Origin: Streptococcus sp. SK643
GTDB taxonomy: Bacteria > Bacillota > Bacilli > Lactobacillales > Streptococcaceae
Direction of reading: 5' to 3'
DNA length: 59,019 nt
Assembly: GCF_000259505.1 (NCBI RefSeq)
Contig: NZ_AJMM01000029.1
Span: forward strand, 1 to 59,019
The notes beneath the pieces are model-generated. The model saw only the letters and a list, made by a program, of their open reading frames with translations. It did not search any database and was not told the DNA's origin. Below are positions 37,852 to 46,638 of the stretch, one piece after another (positions within the stretch are counted from its first letter, which is position 1; each line of letters begins with the position of its first letter). The translations under genes were made by a program, and so were the position numbers.

Positions 37852-38793
37852 CTAATTATCTGTTTCAACGAATCGTCCCAGAATATGAACATTCTCAGAT
37901 ACAGAGACAAAGGCACCTGGATCCACCTGTTTCATAATCTGTTTAAATTCATTAAACTCCGCACGTGTAATGACAGTGATTAAAACTGCCTTTCTCTCAT
38001 GATTATAGGTTCCTTCTGCATCGTGGATTATGGTTGCTCCCCGATGCAATTTTTTATGAATTTTTTCAATCACTTTCTCAGGATTGTTGGTCACAATCAT
38101 AGCCTGCATCCGTTTTTGCTTAGTAAAAACCGCATCTGTTACACGGCTAGAAACAAAGATGGTAATCATCGAGTAAAGGGCATACTTCCAACCAAAGGTC
38201 AAACCTGCTATCAGCATGATGGTTCCATTGACCAAGAAAGAAATACTTCCAACGTTTTTCCCTGTTTTCTTGCGAATAGTGAGACTGACGATATCCGTAC
38301 CTCCACTGGAGATATTATTCCGTAAAGCAAAACCAATCCCCAAGCCCATAACAACACCCCCAAACAGAGCATTGATAATAGGGTCCTCAGTAAGTGTTAC
38401 TACTGGAACAAACTGGATAAAGAAGGAACTCATGGACACCGTAATAAAGGTAAAGACAGTGAACTTATGCCCAATCTGGTACCAAGCCAAGACCATCAAA
38501 GGGAAATTAATAGCGTAGAAGGTCAGCGAAATCGGAATATGAAAACCAAACCAGTGATTACTCAAGGCAGAGATAATCTGTGCCAGACCTGTCGCACCAC
38601 TCGAATACACATGTCCGGGTTGGAAAAAGAAATTGACCGCTACTGCTGATAAAAAACCATATACCAAAGAGGCCGAAATCTTCTCATCATACTTTTCTCG
38701 AGAGATGCTTTGTAAGACACGTAACATTTTTATCTGATGAGCAAAGCGGCGCAGATAATAGCGCCACCGCTTAATTCGTTTTGCTTGTTTCAT
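37852..38793 (-). CDS. YitT family membrane protein
   Basis: 313 residues. Five to six hydrophobic helices in two related halves (the second with [15 protein letters not shown]), then a C-terminal soluble DUF2179 domain of about 80 residues ([19 protein letters not shown]). Function of the family is unclear. Its start overlaps the end of aspS by 23 bp, with only a poor ribosome site, so translation may be coupled to aspS; an internal start at a later Met is possible. Confidence 0.85.
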   Translation of the reverse strand: MKQAKRIKRWRYYLRRFAHQIKMLRVLQSISREKYDEKISASLVYGFLSAVAVNFFFQPGHVYSSGATGLAQIISALSNHWFGFHIPISLTFYAINFPLMVLAWYQIGHKFTVFTFITVSMSSFFIQFVPVVTLTEDPIINALFGGVVMGLGIGFALRNNISSGGTDIVSLTIRKKTGKNVGSISFLVNGTIMLIAGLTFGWKYALYSMITIFVSSRVTDAVFTKQKRMQAMIVTNNPEKVIEKIHKKLHRGATIIHDAEGTYNHERKAVLITVITRAEFNEFKQIMKQVDPGAFVSVSENVHILGRFVETDN

Positions 38794-40534
38794 CTTCTTC
38801 TACTTGTAAGCTGAGTTCCTCTAGTTGTTTGAGAGCGACTGTTGAAGGAGCTTGTGTCATTGGGTCAGTTGCCTTATTGTTCTTAGGAAAGGCAATAACT
38901 TCACGGATATTTTCTTCTCCTGCTAAGAGCATGACAAATCGATCAAGCCCGATAGCCAAGCCACCGTGTGGCGGGAAACCATAGTCCATAGCTTCAAGAA
39001 GGAAGCCAAACTGGTCATTTGCTTCTTCGGCTGAGAAACCAAGAGCCTTGAACATGCGTTCTTGAAGGTCTTTTTGGTTGATACGAAGGCTACCACCACC
39101 AAGCTCATAACCGTTCAAGACGATATCGTAAGCAATGGCACGAACCTTAGCCAAATCACCTTCTAATTCGTGAGCAGTCTCTTCCTGTGGAAGGGTAAAT
39201 GGATGGTGGGCACTCATATAGCGATCTTCTTCTTCAGACCATTCAAACATTGGCCAGTCAACCACCCAAAGGAAGTTGAATTTATCGTTATCAATCAAAC
39301 CAAGCTCTTTGGCAATACGTCCACGAAGGGCACCAAGGGTTGCATTGGCCACCTCAAGCGTATCCGCCACAAAGAGAACTAAGTCCTTATCTTCAAGCGC
39401 AAGCGCTGTTGCCAATTCTGCTTGGATGCCAGTCAAGAACTTGGCAACTGGTCCATTTAATTCTCCATCAATTACCTTGCACCAAGCAAGACCTTTGGCA
39501 CCGTACTGTTTGGCTACTTCAGTCATCTTGTCGATGTCTTTACGTGAATAGTTGTCCGCAGCGCCTTTGACTACAATTGCTTTTACAGCAGGTGCTTCTG
39601 AAAAGACTTTAAAGTCTACACCTTTGACCACTTCTGTCAAGTCCTGAAGCAACATGTCAAAACGAGTATCTGGCTTGTCAGATCCATAGAGAGCCATAGC
39701 GTCATCATACTTCATACGAGGGAACGGAAGCGTCACTTCGATGCCTTTTGTTTCTTTCATCACGCGGGCAATCAAACCTTCTGTAATATCTTGGATTTCT
39801 TGCTCAGTAAGGAAAGATGTTTCCAAGTCGACCTGGGTAAACTCAGGCTGGCGATCACCACGCAAGTCCTCGTCACGGAAACATTTAACGATTTGGTAGT
39901 AACGGTCAAAACCAGCATTCATCAAGAGTTGTTTCGTGATTTGTGGACTTTGAGGGAGAGCATAGAAATGCCCTTTATTAACACGAGATGGCACCAAATA
40001 GTCACGCGCTCCTTCAGGCGTTGACTTAGAAAGGAATGGTGTCTCCACGTCGATAAACTCCAACTCATCCAAGTAGTTGCGGATAGAGTGGGTCACCTTA
40101 GCACGAAGTTTAAGATTTTCCAACATTTCTGGACGACGAAGGTCAAGGTAACGGTAACGCAAACGTGTATCGTCATTAGCCTCAATGCCATCCTTAATCT
40201 CAAATGGTGTTGTTTTAGCTGTGTTAAGCACAGTAAGAGCTGTCACGTTTAACTCAACTGCACCAGTTGGCAATTTATCATTGGCTTGCTCACGCGCAGC
40301 GACCTGACCAGTCACCTCGATAACAAATTCGCTACGAAGGCTTTCAGCTGTTGCCATGACCTCTGCAGAGACTTTTTCAGGATTGATAACCAACTGCATA
40401 ATTCCTTCACGGTCACGAAGGTCGATAAAGATCAAACCTCCAAGGTCACGACGACGGCTAACCCATCCTTTCAAGGTCATTTCTTGTCCGATGTGTTCCT
40501 CACGAACACGACCAGCATACATACTACGTTTCAT
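38771..40534 (-). CDS. aspS: aspartyl-tRNA synthetase
   Basis: 587-residue bacterial-type class II synthetase: N-terminal OB-fold anticodon domain ([21 protein letters not shown]), catalytic motif 2 region [16 protein letters not shown], the bacterial GAD insertion, and motif 3 [22 protein letters not shown] before the ATG. Upstream an extended -10 box ATGGTAAAAT. Confidence 0.97.
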   Translation of the reverse strand: MKRSMYAGRVREEHIGQEMTLKGWVSRRRDLGGLIFIDLRDREGIMQLVINPEKVSAEVMATAESLRSEFVIEVTGQVAAREQANDKLPTGAVELNVTALTVLNTAKTTPFEIKDGIEANDDTRLRYRYLDLRRPEMLENLKLRAKVTHSIRNYLDELEFIDVETPFLSKSTPEGARDYLVPSRVNKGHFYALPQSPQITKQLLMNAGFDRYYQIVKCFRDEDLRGDRQPEFTQVDLETSFLTEQEIQDITEGLIARVMKETKGIEVTLPFPRMKYDDAMALYGSDKPDTRFDMLLQDLTEVVKGVDFKVFSEAPAVKAIVVKGAADNYSRKDIDKMTEVAKQYGAKGLAWCKVIDGELNGPVAKFLTGIQAELATALALEDKDLVLFVADTLEVANATLGALRGRIAKELGLIDNDKFNFLWVVDWPMFEWSEEEDRYMSAHHPFTLPQEETAHELEGDLAKVRAIAYDIVLNGYELGGGSLRINQKDLQERMFKALGFSAEEANDQFGFLLEAMDYGFPPHGGLAIGLDRFVMLLAGEENIREVIAFPKNNKATDPMTQAPSTVALKQLEELSLQVEEDETSKTN

Positions 40535-40562
40535 TGTTTCTCTCCTCTTTTATTCTGTTACT

Positions 40563-40571
40563 ATTTTACCA
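40563..40571 (-). promoter_or_regulatory. aspS extended -10 promoter
   Basis: TGGTAAAAT on the minus strand, weak -35. Nearly the same box precedes hisS, argS and rpsD. Confidence 0.55.
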
Positions 40572-40656
40572 TAAAAGCACAGGCTCTTCATGAAAATCAG
40601 CAGAAAAGTTTGCCAGTCTTTAAAAACCAAGTGAAAGACCTAAAAATTAGCGACTA

Positions 40657-40688
40657 AACAAAAATCCGATGAAGTTCACCGGACTCTT
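40657..40688 (-). terminator. terminator of the membrane-protein/ABC operon
   Basis: AGTCCGGTG / CATCGGATTTTT stem with T-run on the minus strand. Confidence 0.65.
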
Positions 40689-40919
40689 TTATTTTGAATT
40701 TTTGCCTGCTTTACGCTTTTCAGCAATTTCGGCTGCCTTTCTTGGCAAGACAATTTCCGTTGTATAAGCTGTTCCAAAGCGCAAAACACCTGCAATAGGG
40801 GCAAAGACGACTGCTAGATAGTTGTAGAAGAAATCCCCCTTGAAGGCATAAGCTAGCGCCCCGATAATGAAAAATAGAACGACTGCTTGAATCACTGCTA
40901 ATAAAATTACTCGTTTCAT
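40689..40919 (-). CDS. small membrane protein, last gene of the ABC/CPBP operon
   Basis: 76 residues. One clear helix (about 5-25, LLAVIQAVVLFFIIGALAYAF), a second hydrophobic stretch (35-52), then a Lys-rich cytoplasmic tail. AGGAGGTCAC precedes the ATG. 17 bp after the CPBP protease gene. Function not recognised. Confidence 0.7.
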   Translation of the reverse strand: MKRVILLAVIQAVVLFFIIGALAYAFKGDFFYNYLAVVFAPIAGVLRFGTAYTTEIVLPRKAAEIAEKRKAGKNSK

Positions 40920-40936
40920 GTGACCTCCTGACTCTA

Positions 40937-41578
40937 TTATAGCATGAGAATCATCAAAAAGGCGACTAAATTATTCAAAGCGTGGAGAGAAATACTGTAG
41001 ACCAGACCTTTTCTGCTAATATAAGCCAAGCCCAAACTAAAACCTAGGCTAAAATAGACAAAAAATTGTTGCACATCACCCGGAAAATGAATCAAGGCAA
41101 AAATAAGACTAGATACTAAAAGGAAAAGAAGGGTTTGTTTACTACTGTCCTGCTTAGGAAAGAGGTAGCGTGCTAACATCCCTCTAAAGATCAGTTCTTC
41201 TGTCAAAGGAGCAAAAATAACAGTAGCAAAGAATGAGAAAAGTGGCTGAGTCAAGGTCAGGTCTGTCGCTGTTTGCTGATTTACCGAAGGATCGTTTGGC
41301 AAGAAAAATTGAACGACAATAGATAAGAACCAAACTAAGGCAGGAAGCCAAATAAATCGGTTAAAACCACTCACTGCAATGCTGACAGGAGTCTTTCGAT
41401 ACCATTTGTAAACATAGTATACATAAACTCCAGCCAAGGCCACATAGAGTAAGGTAACAGCATAAGCTGAAGCGCCTAGTTTCAAAGCTTCTACAGCCAT
41501 ACTCAGAACGATACCATAGATAAACAGAAAGGATAGAAAAGCTAGAAAAAACCAGCCAAAGTTTTTAAGTAATTTCAT
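40937..41578 (-). CDS. CPBP family intramembrane metalloprotease
   Basis: 213 residues, about seven helices. Three CPBP (Abi) motifs are visible: TEELIFRGML (EExxxR), FALIHF and HALNN. In lactic acid bacteria relatives act in bacteriocin self-immunity or peptide maturation. In this operon with an ABC exporter and regulator, immunity or envelope-stress defence is plausible but unproven. Confidence 0.87.
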   Translation of the reverse strand: MKLLKNFGWFFLAFLSFLFIYGIVLSMAVEALKLGASAYAVTLLYVALAGVYVYYVYKWYRKTPVSIAVSGFNRFIWLPALVWFLSIVVQFFLPNDPSVNQQTATDLTLTQPLFSFFATVIFAPLTEELIFRGMLARYLFPKQDSSKQTLLFLLVSSLIFALIHFPGDVQQFFVYFSLGFSLGLAYISRKGLVYSISLHALNNLVAFLMILML

Positions 41579-41587
41579 AAAGGACTC

Positions 41588-42286
41588 CTATCTTGCTTTA
41601 TAGCTATTTTTCAATACAAAGAGGTTTGCTATCCCTAACACAAGTACCCAGGCAAGTAACATACCAATATTAGAAAAAGATATTTCTCCACCTTTTTTAT
41701 TTAAAAGATTTACAATAGGACCGATGAACGAGTAATCCAACACTTTCTGAATCGTATCATTTTGAAGAGCAATCATAGGTAAAAAAGAGACAATTAACAT
41801 AGGGAAGATACTATAAACTTGCGCTTTAGATTGAGTATCTGACACCGCACCGATTAGAAGGTTGAGAAAAATAACACTAATAGTTGCTAAGATCAAATAG
41901 ATAACATAGGCAAATAGGTAACCTGATACATCTACTTTAAGATAGATTGGTAGTAAAATCATTCCAAGCAACATAATCAACATAGGGAGAACGAGCATAC
42001 TAATAGTATATTCTGTTGCTGTCACACCACTTAGGATGAGTGATTTAAGATTGCGCTTTTCCTTATCTTCTGCCATCATAATCGATACCATATAACCACT
42101 TCCCATGCTCAAGACCATCGTCAAGCTAGCAGATAGTAAAAATAGGCTCAATTGTCCATCCTTATTTGAAAATTCATTATATAGAACAGCAGTACCAAAA
42201 GGCATCAATAGACTCGCCAATAAAGTTGAATTACTAATAAGGACTTGTAATCTTAACCATAGTAGGGCATTTAATTTTCTAAACAT
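41588..42286 (-). CDS. ABC-2 type permease
   Basis: 232 residues with six hydrophobic helices and the ABC-2 exporter outline. Overlaps the end of the ATPase gene by 8 bp, so the two form one exporter. Substrate not known. Confidence 0.82.
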   Translation of the reverse strand: MFRKLNALLWLRLQVLISNSTLLASLLMPFGTAVLYNEFSNKDGQLSLFLLSASLTMVLSMGSGYMVSIMMAEDKEKRNLKSLILSGVTATEYTISMLVLPMLIMLLGMILLPIYLKVDVSGYLFAYVIYLILATISVIFLNLLIGAVSDTQSKAQVYSIFPMLIVSFLPMIALQNDTIQKVLDYSFIGPIVNLLNKKGGEISFSNIGMLLAWVLVLGIANLFVLKNSYKAR

Positions 42287-43103
42287 CTAACTTTTCTCCT
42301 GTCAATCTGATAAAGATTTCTTCTAGAGTTGGCTCACAAGAGTGAACCACCATCAAATCTGTCGTGTCTAAATGTGGCAATTCTTCAAATGGGACTATCT
42401 GTTCTCGTCCATCATTATAAACCACACGTACTTTCTTATCCACATGGTACTTCTGGATAATGTCTTGCGGACTTCCATACTCTATTAGGTTACCCTTATT
42501 TAAAAGAGATAAGCGATCACAAAGCAGAGTTGCTTCATGCATATCATGCGTGGTCAGAAAGATAGTTGTCCCCACCTGCTTTAATTCTTGTAGTAGGGTA
42601 TGAATCATCTTAGATGTTGTAGGGTCTAAGCCACTAGTTGGCTCATCTAGAAAGAGAATCTTAGGAGCATTCAGAAGGGCACGGGCCAAGAACATTCGTT
42701 GTTTCATTCCTGTAGATAGTTTTTCTGCGATAATATCTTTAGCATCTGCCAATCCAACCTGTTGGAGCACCTGATTTACTCTATCTGACTTAAGACCATA
42801 TAACTTAGCATAGATGAGCAGATTTTTATAAAGACTCATCTTTTCATAAAAACCACTGCCATCACTAACAATACCAATTTGTTCCAAATCATTTGAGGTT
42901 AAATCTTGAGAATTCTTACCTAACAAAATTGTTTTACCTTGATCTGCAGCCAACTGACCTGTCAAGACATTGATCATGGTTGTTTTACCTGAGCCAGAAG
43001 GGCCAAGAAAACCAAAGATTTCACCTTCCTTAATCTCAAAAGAAATCTGATGAAGAGCTTTTTTGCTCCCAAAACTTTTGCTTACATTTTCAACACGAAT
43101 CAT
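42279..43103 (-). CDS. ABC transporter ATP-binding protein
   Basis: 274 residues. Walker A GPSGSGKTT, signature LSTGMKQRM, Walker B ILFLDEPTSGLD, switch His in TTHDMHEATLL. The LSTGMKQR signature and C-terminal extension are typical for ABC-2 drug/lantibiotic-type exporters. Pairs with the next gene. Confidence 0.9.
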   Translation of the reverse strand: MIRVENVSKSFGSKKALHQISFEIKEGEIFGFLGPSGSGKTTMINVLTGQLAADQGKTILLGKNSQDLTSNDLEQIGIVSDGSGFYEKMSLYKNLLIYAKLYGLKSDRVNQVLQQVGLADAKDIIAEKLSTGMKQRMFLARALLNAPKILFLDEPTSGLDPTTSKMIHTLLQELKQVGTTIFLTTHDMHEATLLCDRLSLLNKGNLIEYGSPQDIIQKYHVDKKVRVVYNDGREQIVPFEELPHLDTTDLMVVHSCEPTLEEIFIRLTGEKLDV

Positions 43104-43113
43104 AGAAACTCCT

Positions 43114-43854
43114 TTATTTGAAATAGCGTTTCACCATAGGCAACTGCATCACATTGATATAAATATGGATGGCTCCGACAAGCAAGAAAGCTAGTAGCTG
43201 AATTTCTCCTGTCAGTAAGGAAAAGAGAAAAATTAGAAGGTAGAGACCTGGCAAGACATATTGGTTTAATTGGAATAAAATCTGAAAACTCTGTTCCAAA
43301 TAAGCCTGACGCTCCCCTTCATCATAAGAATTGATATAGTACAAGACATCCTTTGGTGTAGAGAAAGGAACCCAATCAAACTGACGAACGATTGCAATTG
43401 TTTTAGAAAGAGATTTTTGAGCATTGAAAACCCACGCAAATACCAAAAAAGAAAGAGATAAGGTTATACGGCTTCCATTTAGTACAATCACTTCATTTAA
43501 TGAGATGAAAAGAGCTAATAAATTCGCTACAGTTGTAATATTAAAAGCAATGGTTCCAAACTCAAGATTCCGATACATTTGCACATAATAGGTTTCATTC
43601 AGATCATCATCCATTTCCTCTTGATACAAGGAGTGAAATTTTCTGCTTTTCTTTAAGAAATTGAAAGTCAAAAGAATACTAATGAAACCTATCAGTAAAC
43701 AAATAGCTGATATCCATGGTATCAAGACTTTCACATCTAACATAATTTCGTGGGATTCGGCACGTGCCTTAAACATCCCTACAAACATGCCGAAGAAAGC
43801 TCCCAAGACAATAGACATTAAAAATAACAATCCACGTTTCTTTTTCTTTTCCAT
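43114..43854 (-). CDS. DUF3169-type membrane protein
   Basis: 246 residues, about six hydrophobic helices, with an acidic loop QEEMDDDLNETYY near the middle. This family commonly lies with Cro/CI regulators and ABC exporters in streptococci; function unknown. I chose the second ATG (MEKKKKRG) because AAGGAG is seven bases before it and only one base before the other. Confidence 0.75.
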   Translation of the reverse strand: MEKKKKRGLLFLMSIVLGAFFGMFVGMFKARAESHEIMLDVKVLIPWISAICLLIGFISILLTFNFLKKSRKFHSLYQEEMDDDLNETYYVQMYRNLEFGTIAFNITTVANLLALFISLNEVIVLNGSRITLSLSFLVFAWVFNAQKSLSKTIAIVRQFDWVPFSTPKDVLYYINSYDEGERQAYLEQSFQILFQLNQYVLPGLYLLIFLFSLLTGEIQLLAFLLVGAIHIYINVMQLPMVKRYFK

Positions 43855-43872
43855 ATTCATTCTCCTTCTAAA

Positions 43873-44223
43873 TTAAACCAATCCAACTAACCACTGACCA
43901 AAGGCTTTCCCTGATGCATAAATTGCTGTCAAACCCTCTGTTCCAAGTGATACTAAAATCAAACAAACAGCAAACAAGAGAATAGCTTGATTTCTTGCTT
44001 TTTTCGCCCCTTCTCCTAAAGGATCTCTCCCAAGCCAGCCTGCTAGATAAGCATATAGGATGACTGTTAAAATCCCAAACTCTGTTGACCAAAGAAACAA
44101 CAAAATGGCTACTAAACGGATGACGTTAGTCTTGATATTAAAATAATTTCCTAAACCTGCACAGACACCTGCAAGTTCTTTGTTCTCAGTATCTACTTGA
44201 AAACCTGCTAAAAACTCTTTCAT
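43873..44223 (-). CDS. PspC domain membrane protein
   Basis: 116 residues. N-terminal PspC domain (ELAGVCAGLGNYFNIKTNVIRLVAILL) plus two further helices. PspC proteins take part in membrane-stress sensing in other bacteria. The chosen ATG (MKEFLAGFQ) follows AAGGAG by seven bases. Confidence 0.88.
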   Translation of the reverse strand: MKEFLAGFQVDTENKELAGVCAGLGNYFNIKTNVIRLVAILLFLWSTEFGILTVILYAYLAGWLGRDPLGEGAKKARNQAILLFAVCLILVSLGTEGLTAIYASGKAFGQWLVGLV

Positions 44224-44234
44224 TTTCATTCTCC

Positions 44235-44426
44235 TTATTCACTTGCTTGATTTTTTGATTTCTTTTCAATCCATTCAACGACTGGGATAAGAGCAAAGTA
44301 GGCCCAGATAAATTGGTCACTCTGATAGTGACTAAACCAACCTAAGTCTATCCCAATCAATAGAAATACGCTGACTAATAGGGCTATGGCTACTACATAA
44401 TAGATCACTTTATACTTTTTCATCAT
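44235..44426 (-). CDS. small two-helix membrane protein, copy 2 of a tandem pair
   Basis: 63 residues: MMKKYKVIYYVVAI start, two helices, then a WIEKKSKN-type basic end. Clearly related to the next gene upstream (shared KYKV-YY, GW, and W-EKK positions) by tandem duplication. Overlaps that gene by 17 bp. Confidence 0.75.
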   Translation of the reverse strand: MMKKYKVIYYVVAIALLVSVFLLIGIDLGWFSHYQSDQFIWAYFALIPVVEWIEKKSKNQASE

Positions 44427-44598
44427 TTTTCTCCTTTTTCTCTAACCAATTGAAAATGGATAAGAGGACTAAATTAATCCAAAACAAATACTTACTTTCA
44501 ACAAAATAGAACCACCCCAGTAATGTTCCAACCATAGCGAAAGCATTCACAATGAGGACAAGAACACTCATATAATAAAACACTTTATACTTGTTCAT
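44410..44598 (-). CDS. small two-helix membrane protein, copy 1 of a tandem pair
   Basis: 62 residues (MNKYKVFYYMSVLV...NWLEKKEKN). Its ATG overlaps the stop of the regulator gene as TGATG, so translation is coupled. Function unknown. Confidence 0.75.
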   Translation of the reverse strand: MNKYKVFYYMSVLVLIVNAFAMVGTLLGWFYFVESKYLFWINLVLLSIFNWLEKKEKNDEKV

Positions 44599-44804
44599 CA
44601 CTCGTCCTCCTCCAAGCGAAATACCGATTCGACTGTTTCGTTGAAAATTTGAGATATTTTCAGGGCAATGATAATGGACGGGGTGTACTCATCCCGTTCT
44701 AGTAGGCTAACGGTCTGTCTGGAAACCCCTGCCAGCTTGGCTAGGTCGGTTTGATTGAGACCATCGCGAGCCCGAAGCTCTTTTAGACGATTTTTTAGTT
44801 GCAT
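44598..44804 (-). CDS. Cro/CI-type helix-turn-helix regulator
   Basis: 68 residues, a bare XRE domain (LNQTDLAKLAGVSRQTVSLLERDEYTPS). Start chosen at ATG (MQLKNRLKEL) with AGGTG six bases before; a GTG nine bases upstream is possible. Probably autoregulates the operon through the palindrome at 45186-45213. Confidence 0.9.
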   Translation of the reverse strand: MQLKNRLKELRARDGLNQTDLAKLAGVSRQTVSLLERDEYTPSIIIALKISQIFNETVESVFRLEEDE

Positions 44805-44813
44805 GTTACACAC

Positions 44814-45128
44814 CTACTCTCCGTCAAATTCAACGGTTTGGATATCCTCAATACGTTGCAACTTGAATTTTTCTTTCCCCTTTTTATCAACGCTACGTAG
44901 TTTGACCCATTCCTCGTCAACATCCACAACTTCCCAGTTATCTGGCCCAATATACACTCCCGTTATAATTGGTTTCTTTCCAATCATTTCTTGCAATAAT
45001 CTCGACATTTCTGCGTTTCCTTTCTCTTTTCGCTCAAGCTTTTTGATTTTATTCTCTAGTTTCTTGATTTTTTTAGAATTATTAGAATAAAAGAAAATCA
45101 GGAATAGTATAAATACTACTACCCACAT
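44814..45128 (-). CDS. membrane-anchored coiled-coil protein, first gene of the operon
   Basis: 104 residues. One N-terminal helix (WVVVFILFLIFFY), a Lys/Glu coiled coil (KKIKKLENKIKKLERKEKG), then a small beta-rich domain (PDNWEVVDVDEEWVKLRSV). I chose the second of two adjacent ATGs, five bases after AAAGGAG. No family recognised with certainty. Its stop lies just ahead of the regulator gene. Confidence 0.7.
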   Translation of the reverse strand: MWVVVFILFLIFFYSNNSKKIKKLENKIKKLERKEKGNAEMSRLLQEMIGKKPIITGVYIGPDNWEVVDVDEEWVKLRSVDKKGKEKFKLQRIEDIQTVEFDGE

Positions 45129-45167
45129 CATAGCTCCTTTCTGCTTTCTATTTCTTAACTTGAATTT

Positions 45168-45196
45168 ATTGTAACACATCTTTTTCTTTTTGACAA
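45168..45196 (-). promoter_or_regulatory. promoter of the ten-gene operon
   Basis: TTGTCA, 17-base spacer, TACAAT on the minus strand; the -35 box lies inside the palindrome 45186-45213. Confidence 0.75.
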
Positions 45197-45213
45197 GCAT
45201 ATTTGTCAAAAAG
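45186..45213. promoter_or_regulatory. palindromic operator over the -35 box
   Basis: CTTTTTGACAA, GCATAT, TTGTCAAAAAG: perfect 11-base arms, 17-base centre-to-centre. Position fits repression by the Cro/CI-type protein of the same operon. Confidence 0.7.
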
Positions 45214-45245
45214 TTTATGATTTTTGTCATTTTGCAAAAGAAAAA

Positions 45246-45268
45246 GGTCAGGAGTAGGTTCCTGACCA
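45246..45268 (-). terminator. hisS terminator
   Basis: GGTCAGGA / TCCTGACC stem followed by TTTTTCTTTT on the minus strand. Confidence 0.85.
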
Positions 45269-45280
45269 GTTTTTCTACTA

Positions 45281-46561
45281 TTAAAAGCCTAGTTTTTCAA
45301 AGATTTCTGAGAAGTTTTGGCTGATTGTCTCAAGTGACACTTGCACTTCTTCTCGGGTTTGATTGTTCTTGACCGTCACTTGTCCGCTTTCGACTTCACT
45401 CTCTCCTAGAGTGATGAGGGTCTTAGCAGCAAAGACATCGGCTGACTTGAACTGAGCTTTGAGCTTACGGTTGAGGTAATCACGCTCTGCTTTGAAATCT
45501 TGTTGGCGAAGGGCTTGTACCAATTCCAAGGCCTTGACATTTGCCCCTTCTCCCAAGACTACGATATAGACATCTAGGGCATTTTCGATAGGGAGGGCCA
45601 CACCTTGCTTTTCAAGAATGAGAAGCAGACGCTCTACACCAAGTCCAAAACCAAATCCAGCAGTTTCAGGTCCACCAAAGTAAGCAACCAAGCCATCGTA
45701 ACGACCACCCGCGCAGACTGTCAGGGCATTGCCCTCAATCTCCGTGATAAACTCAAAAATGGTGTGGTTGTAGTAGTCCAGACCACGCACCATATTGGTA
45801 TCGATGATATAGTCTACTCCAAGATTCTCCAACATCTGACGCACAGCATCAAAGTGGGCTTGGCTTTCTTCATCAAGGAAATCTAAGATAGACGGTGCAT
45901 TCTCGACTGCCACCTTGTCTTCTTTCTCCTTAGAGTCCAAGACACGGAGAGGATTTTCCTCCAAACGACGCTGGCTATCCTTAGACAAGGTCTCCTTGAG
46001 TGGTGTCAAATAGTCAATCAAGGCTTGACGGTAGGCCGCACGGCTCTCAGGATTTCCAAGAGTGTTAAGATGTAATTTGACACCTTGGATACCGATTTCT
46101 TTCAATAAATGGGCTGCCATAGCGATGGTTTCCACATCGGTAGCTGGATTGCTAGAGCCAAAACACTCAACACCAATCTGGTGGAACTGGCGCAAACGCC
46201 CTGCCTGTGGACGCTCATAACGGAACATAGGGCCCATGTAGTAGAACTTACTTGGCTTTTGCACTTCTGGCGCGAAGAGTTTATTTTCCACATAAGAACG
46301 GACAACTGGCGCAGTTCCTTCTGGACGGAGGGTGATATGACGGTCGCCCTTGTCATAGAAATCGTACATTTCCTTGGTTACGATATCCGTTGTATCTCCG
46401 ACAGAACGGCTGATAACCTCGTAATGCTCAAAAATAGGCGTGCGCACTTCTGCATAGTTATAGCGCTTGAAAATTTCACGGGCAAAGCCCTCAACGTACT
46501 GCCATTTGACAGACTCAGCAGGTAAAATATCCTGCGTTCCTTTTGGTTTTTGTAATTTCAT
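45281..46561 (-). CDS. hisS: histidyl-tRNA synthetase
   Basis: 426-residue class II synthetase. Motif 2 [12 protein letters not shown], His-specific signature [11 protein letters not shown] and motif 3 [13 protein letters not shown] are seen; the C-terminal anticodon domain is complete. AGAGGATTCC precedes the ATG. Extended -10 box at 46591. Confidence 0.97.
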   Translation of the reverse strand: MKLQKPKGTQDILPAESVKWQYVEGFAREIFKRYNYAEVRTPIFEHYEVISRSVGDTTDIVTKEMYDFYDKGDRHITLRPEGTAPVVRSYVENKLFAPEVQKPSKFYYMGPMFRYERPQAGRLRQFHQIGVECFGSSNPATDVETIAMAAHLLKEIGIQGVKLHLNTLGNPESRAAYRQALIDYLTPLKETLSKDSQRRLEENPLRVLDSKEKEDKVAVENAPSILDFLDEESQAHFDAVRQMLENLGVDYIIDTNMVRGLDYYNHTIFEFITEIEGNALTVCAGGRYDGLVAYFGGPETAGFGFGLGVERLLLILEKQGVALPIENALDVYIVVLGEGANVKALELVQALRQQDFKAERDYLNRKLKAQFKSADVFAAKTLITLGESEVESGQVTVKNNQTREEVQVSLETISQNFSEIFEKLGF

Positions 46562-46590
46562 AGGGAATCCTCTTTAAACTTAATAGTCTT

Positions 46591-46599
46591 ATTTTACCA
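46591..46599 (-). promoter_or_regulatory. hisS extended -10 promoter
   Basis: TGGTAAAAT on the minus strand, no strong -35. Confidence 0.55.
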
Positions 46600-46638
46600 T
46601 AAATAAGGGGATTAAAACAGTGAGAAAAAAATTAGGAT

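Noticed and set aside
40286..40657. 123-residue plus-strand frame over the aspS 5' end
   Set aside because: Mostly antisense to aspS and runs over its promoter; composition not protein-like.
44755..45090. 111-residue plus-strand frame opposite the operon's first genes
   Set aside because: Antisense to two real small genes with good ribosome sites; Ser-rich shadow.
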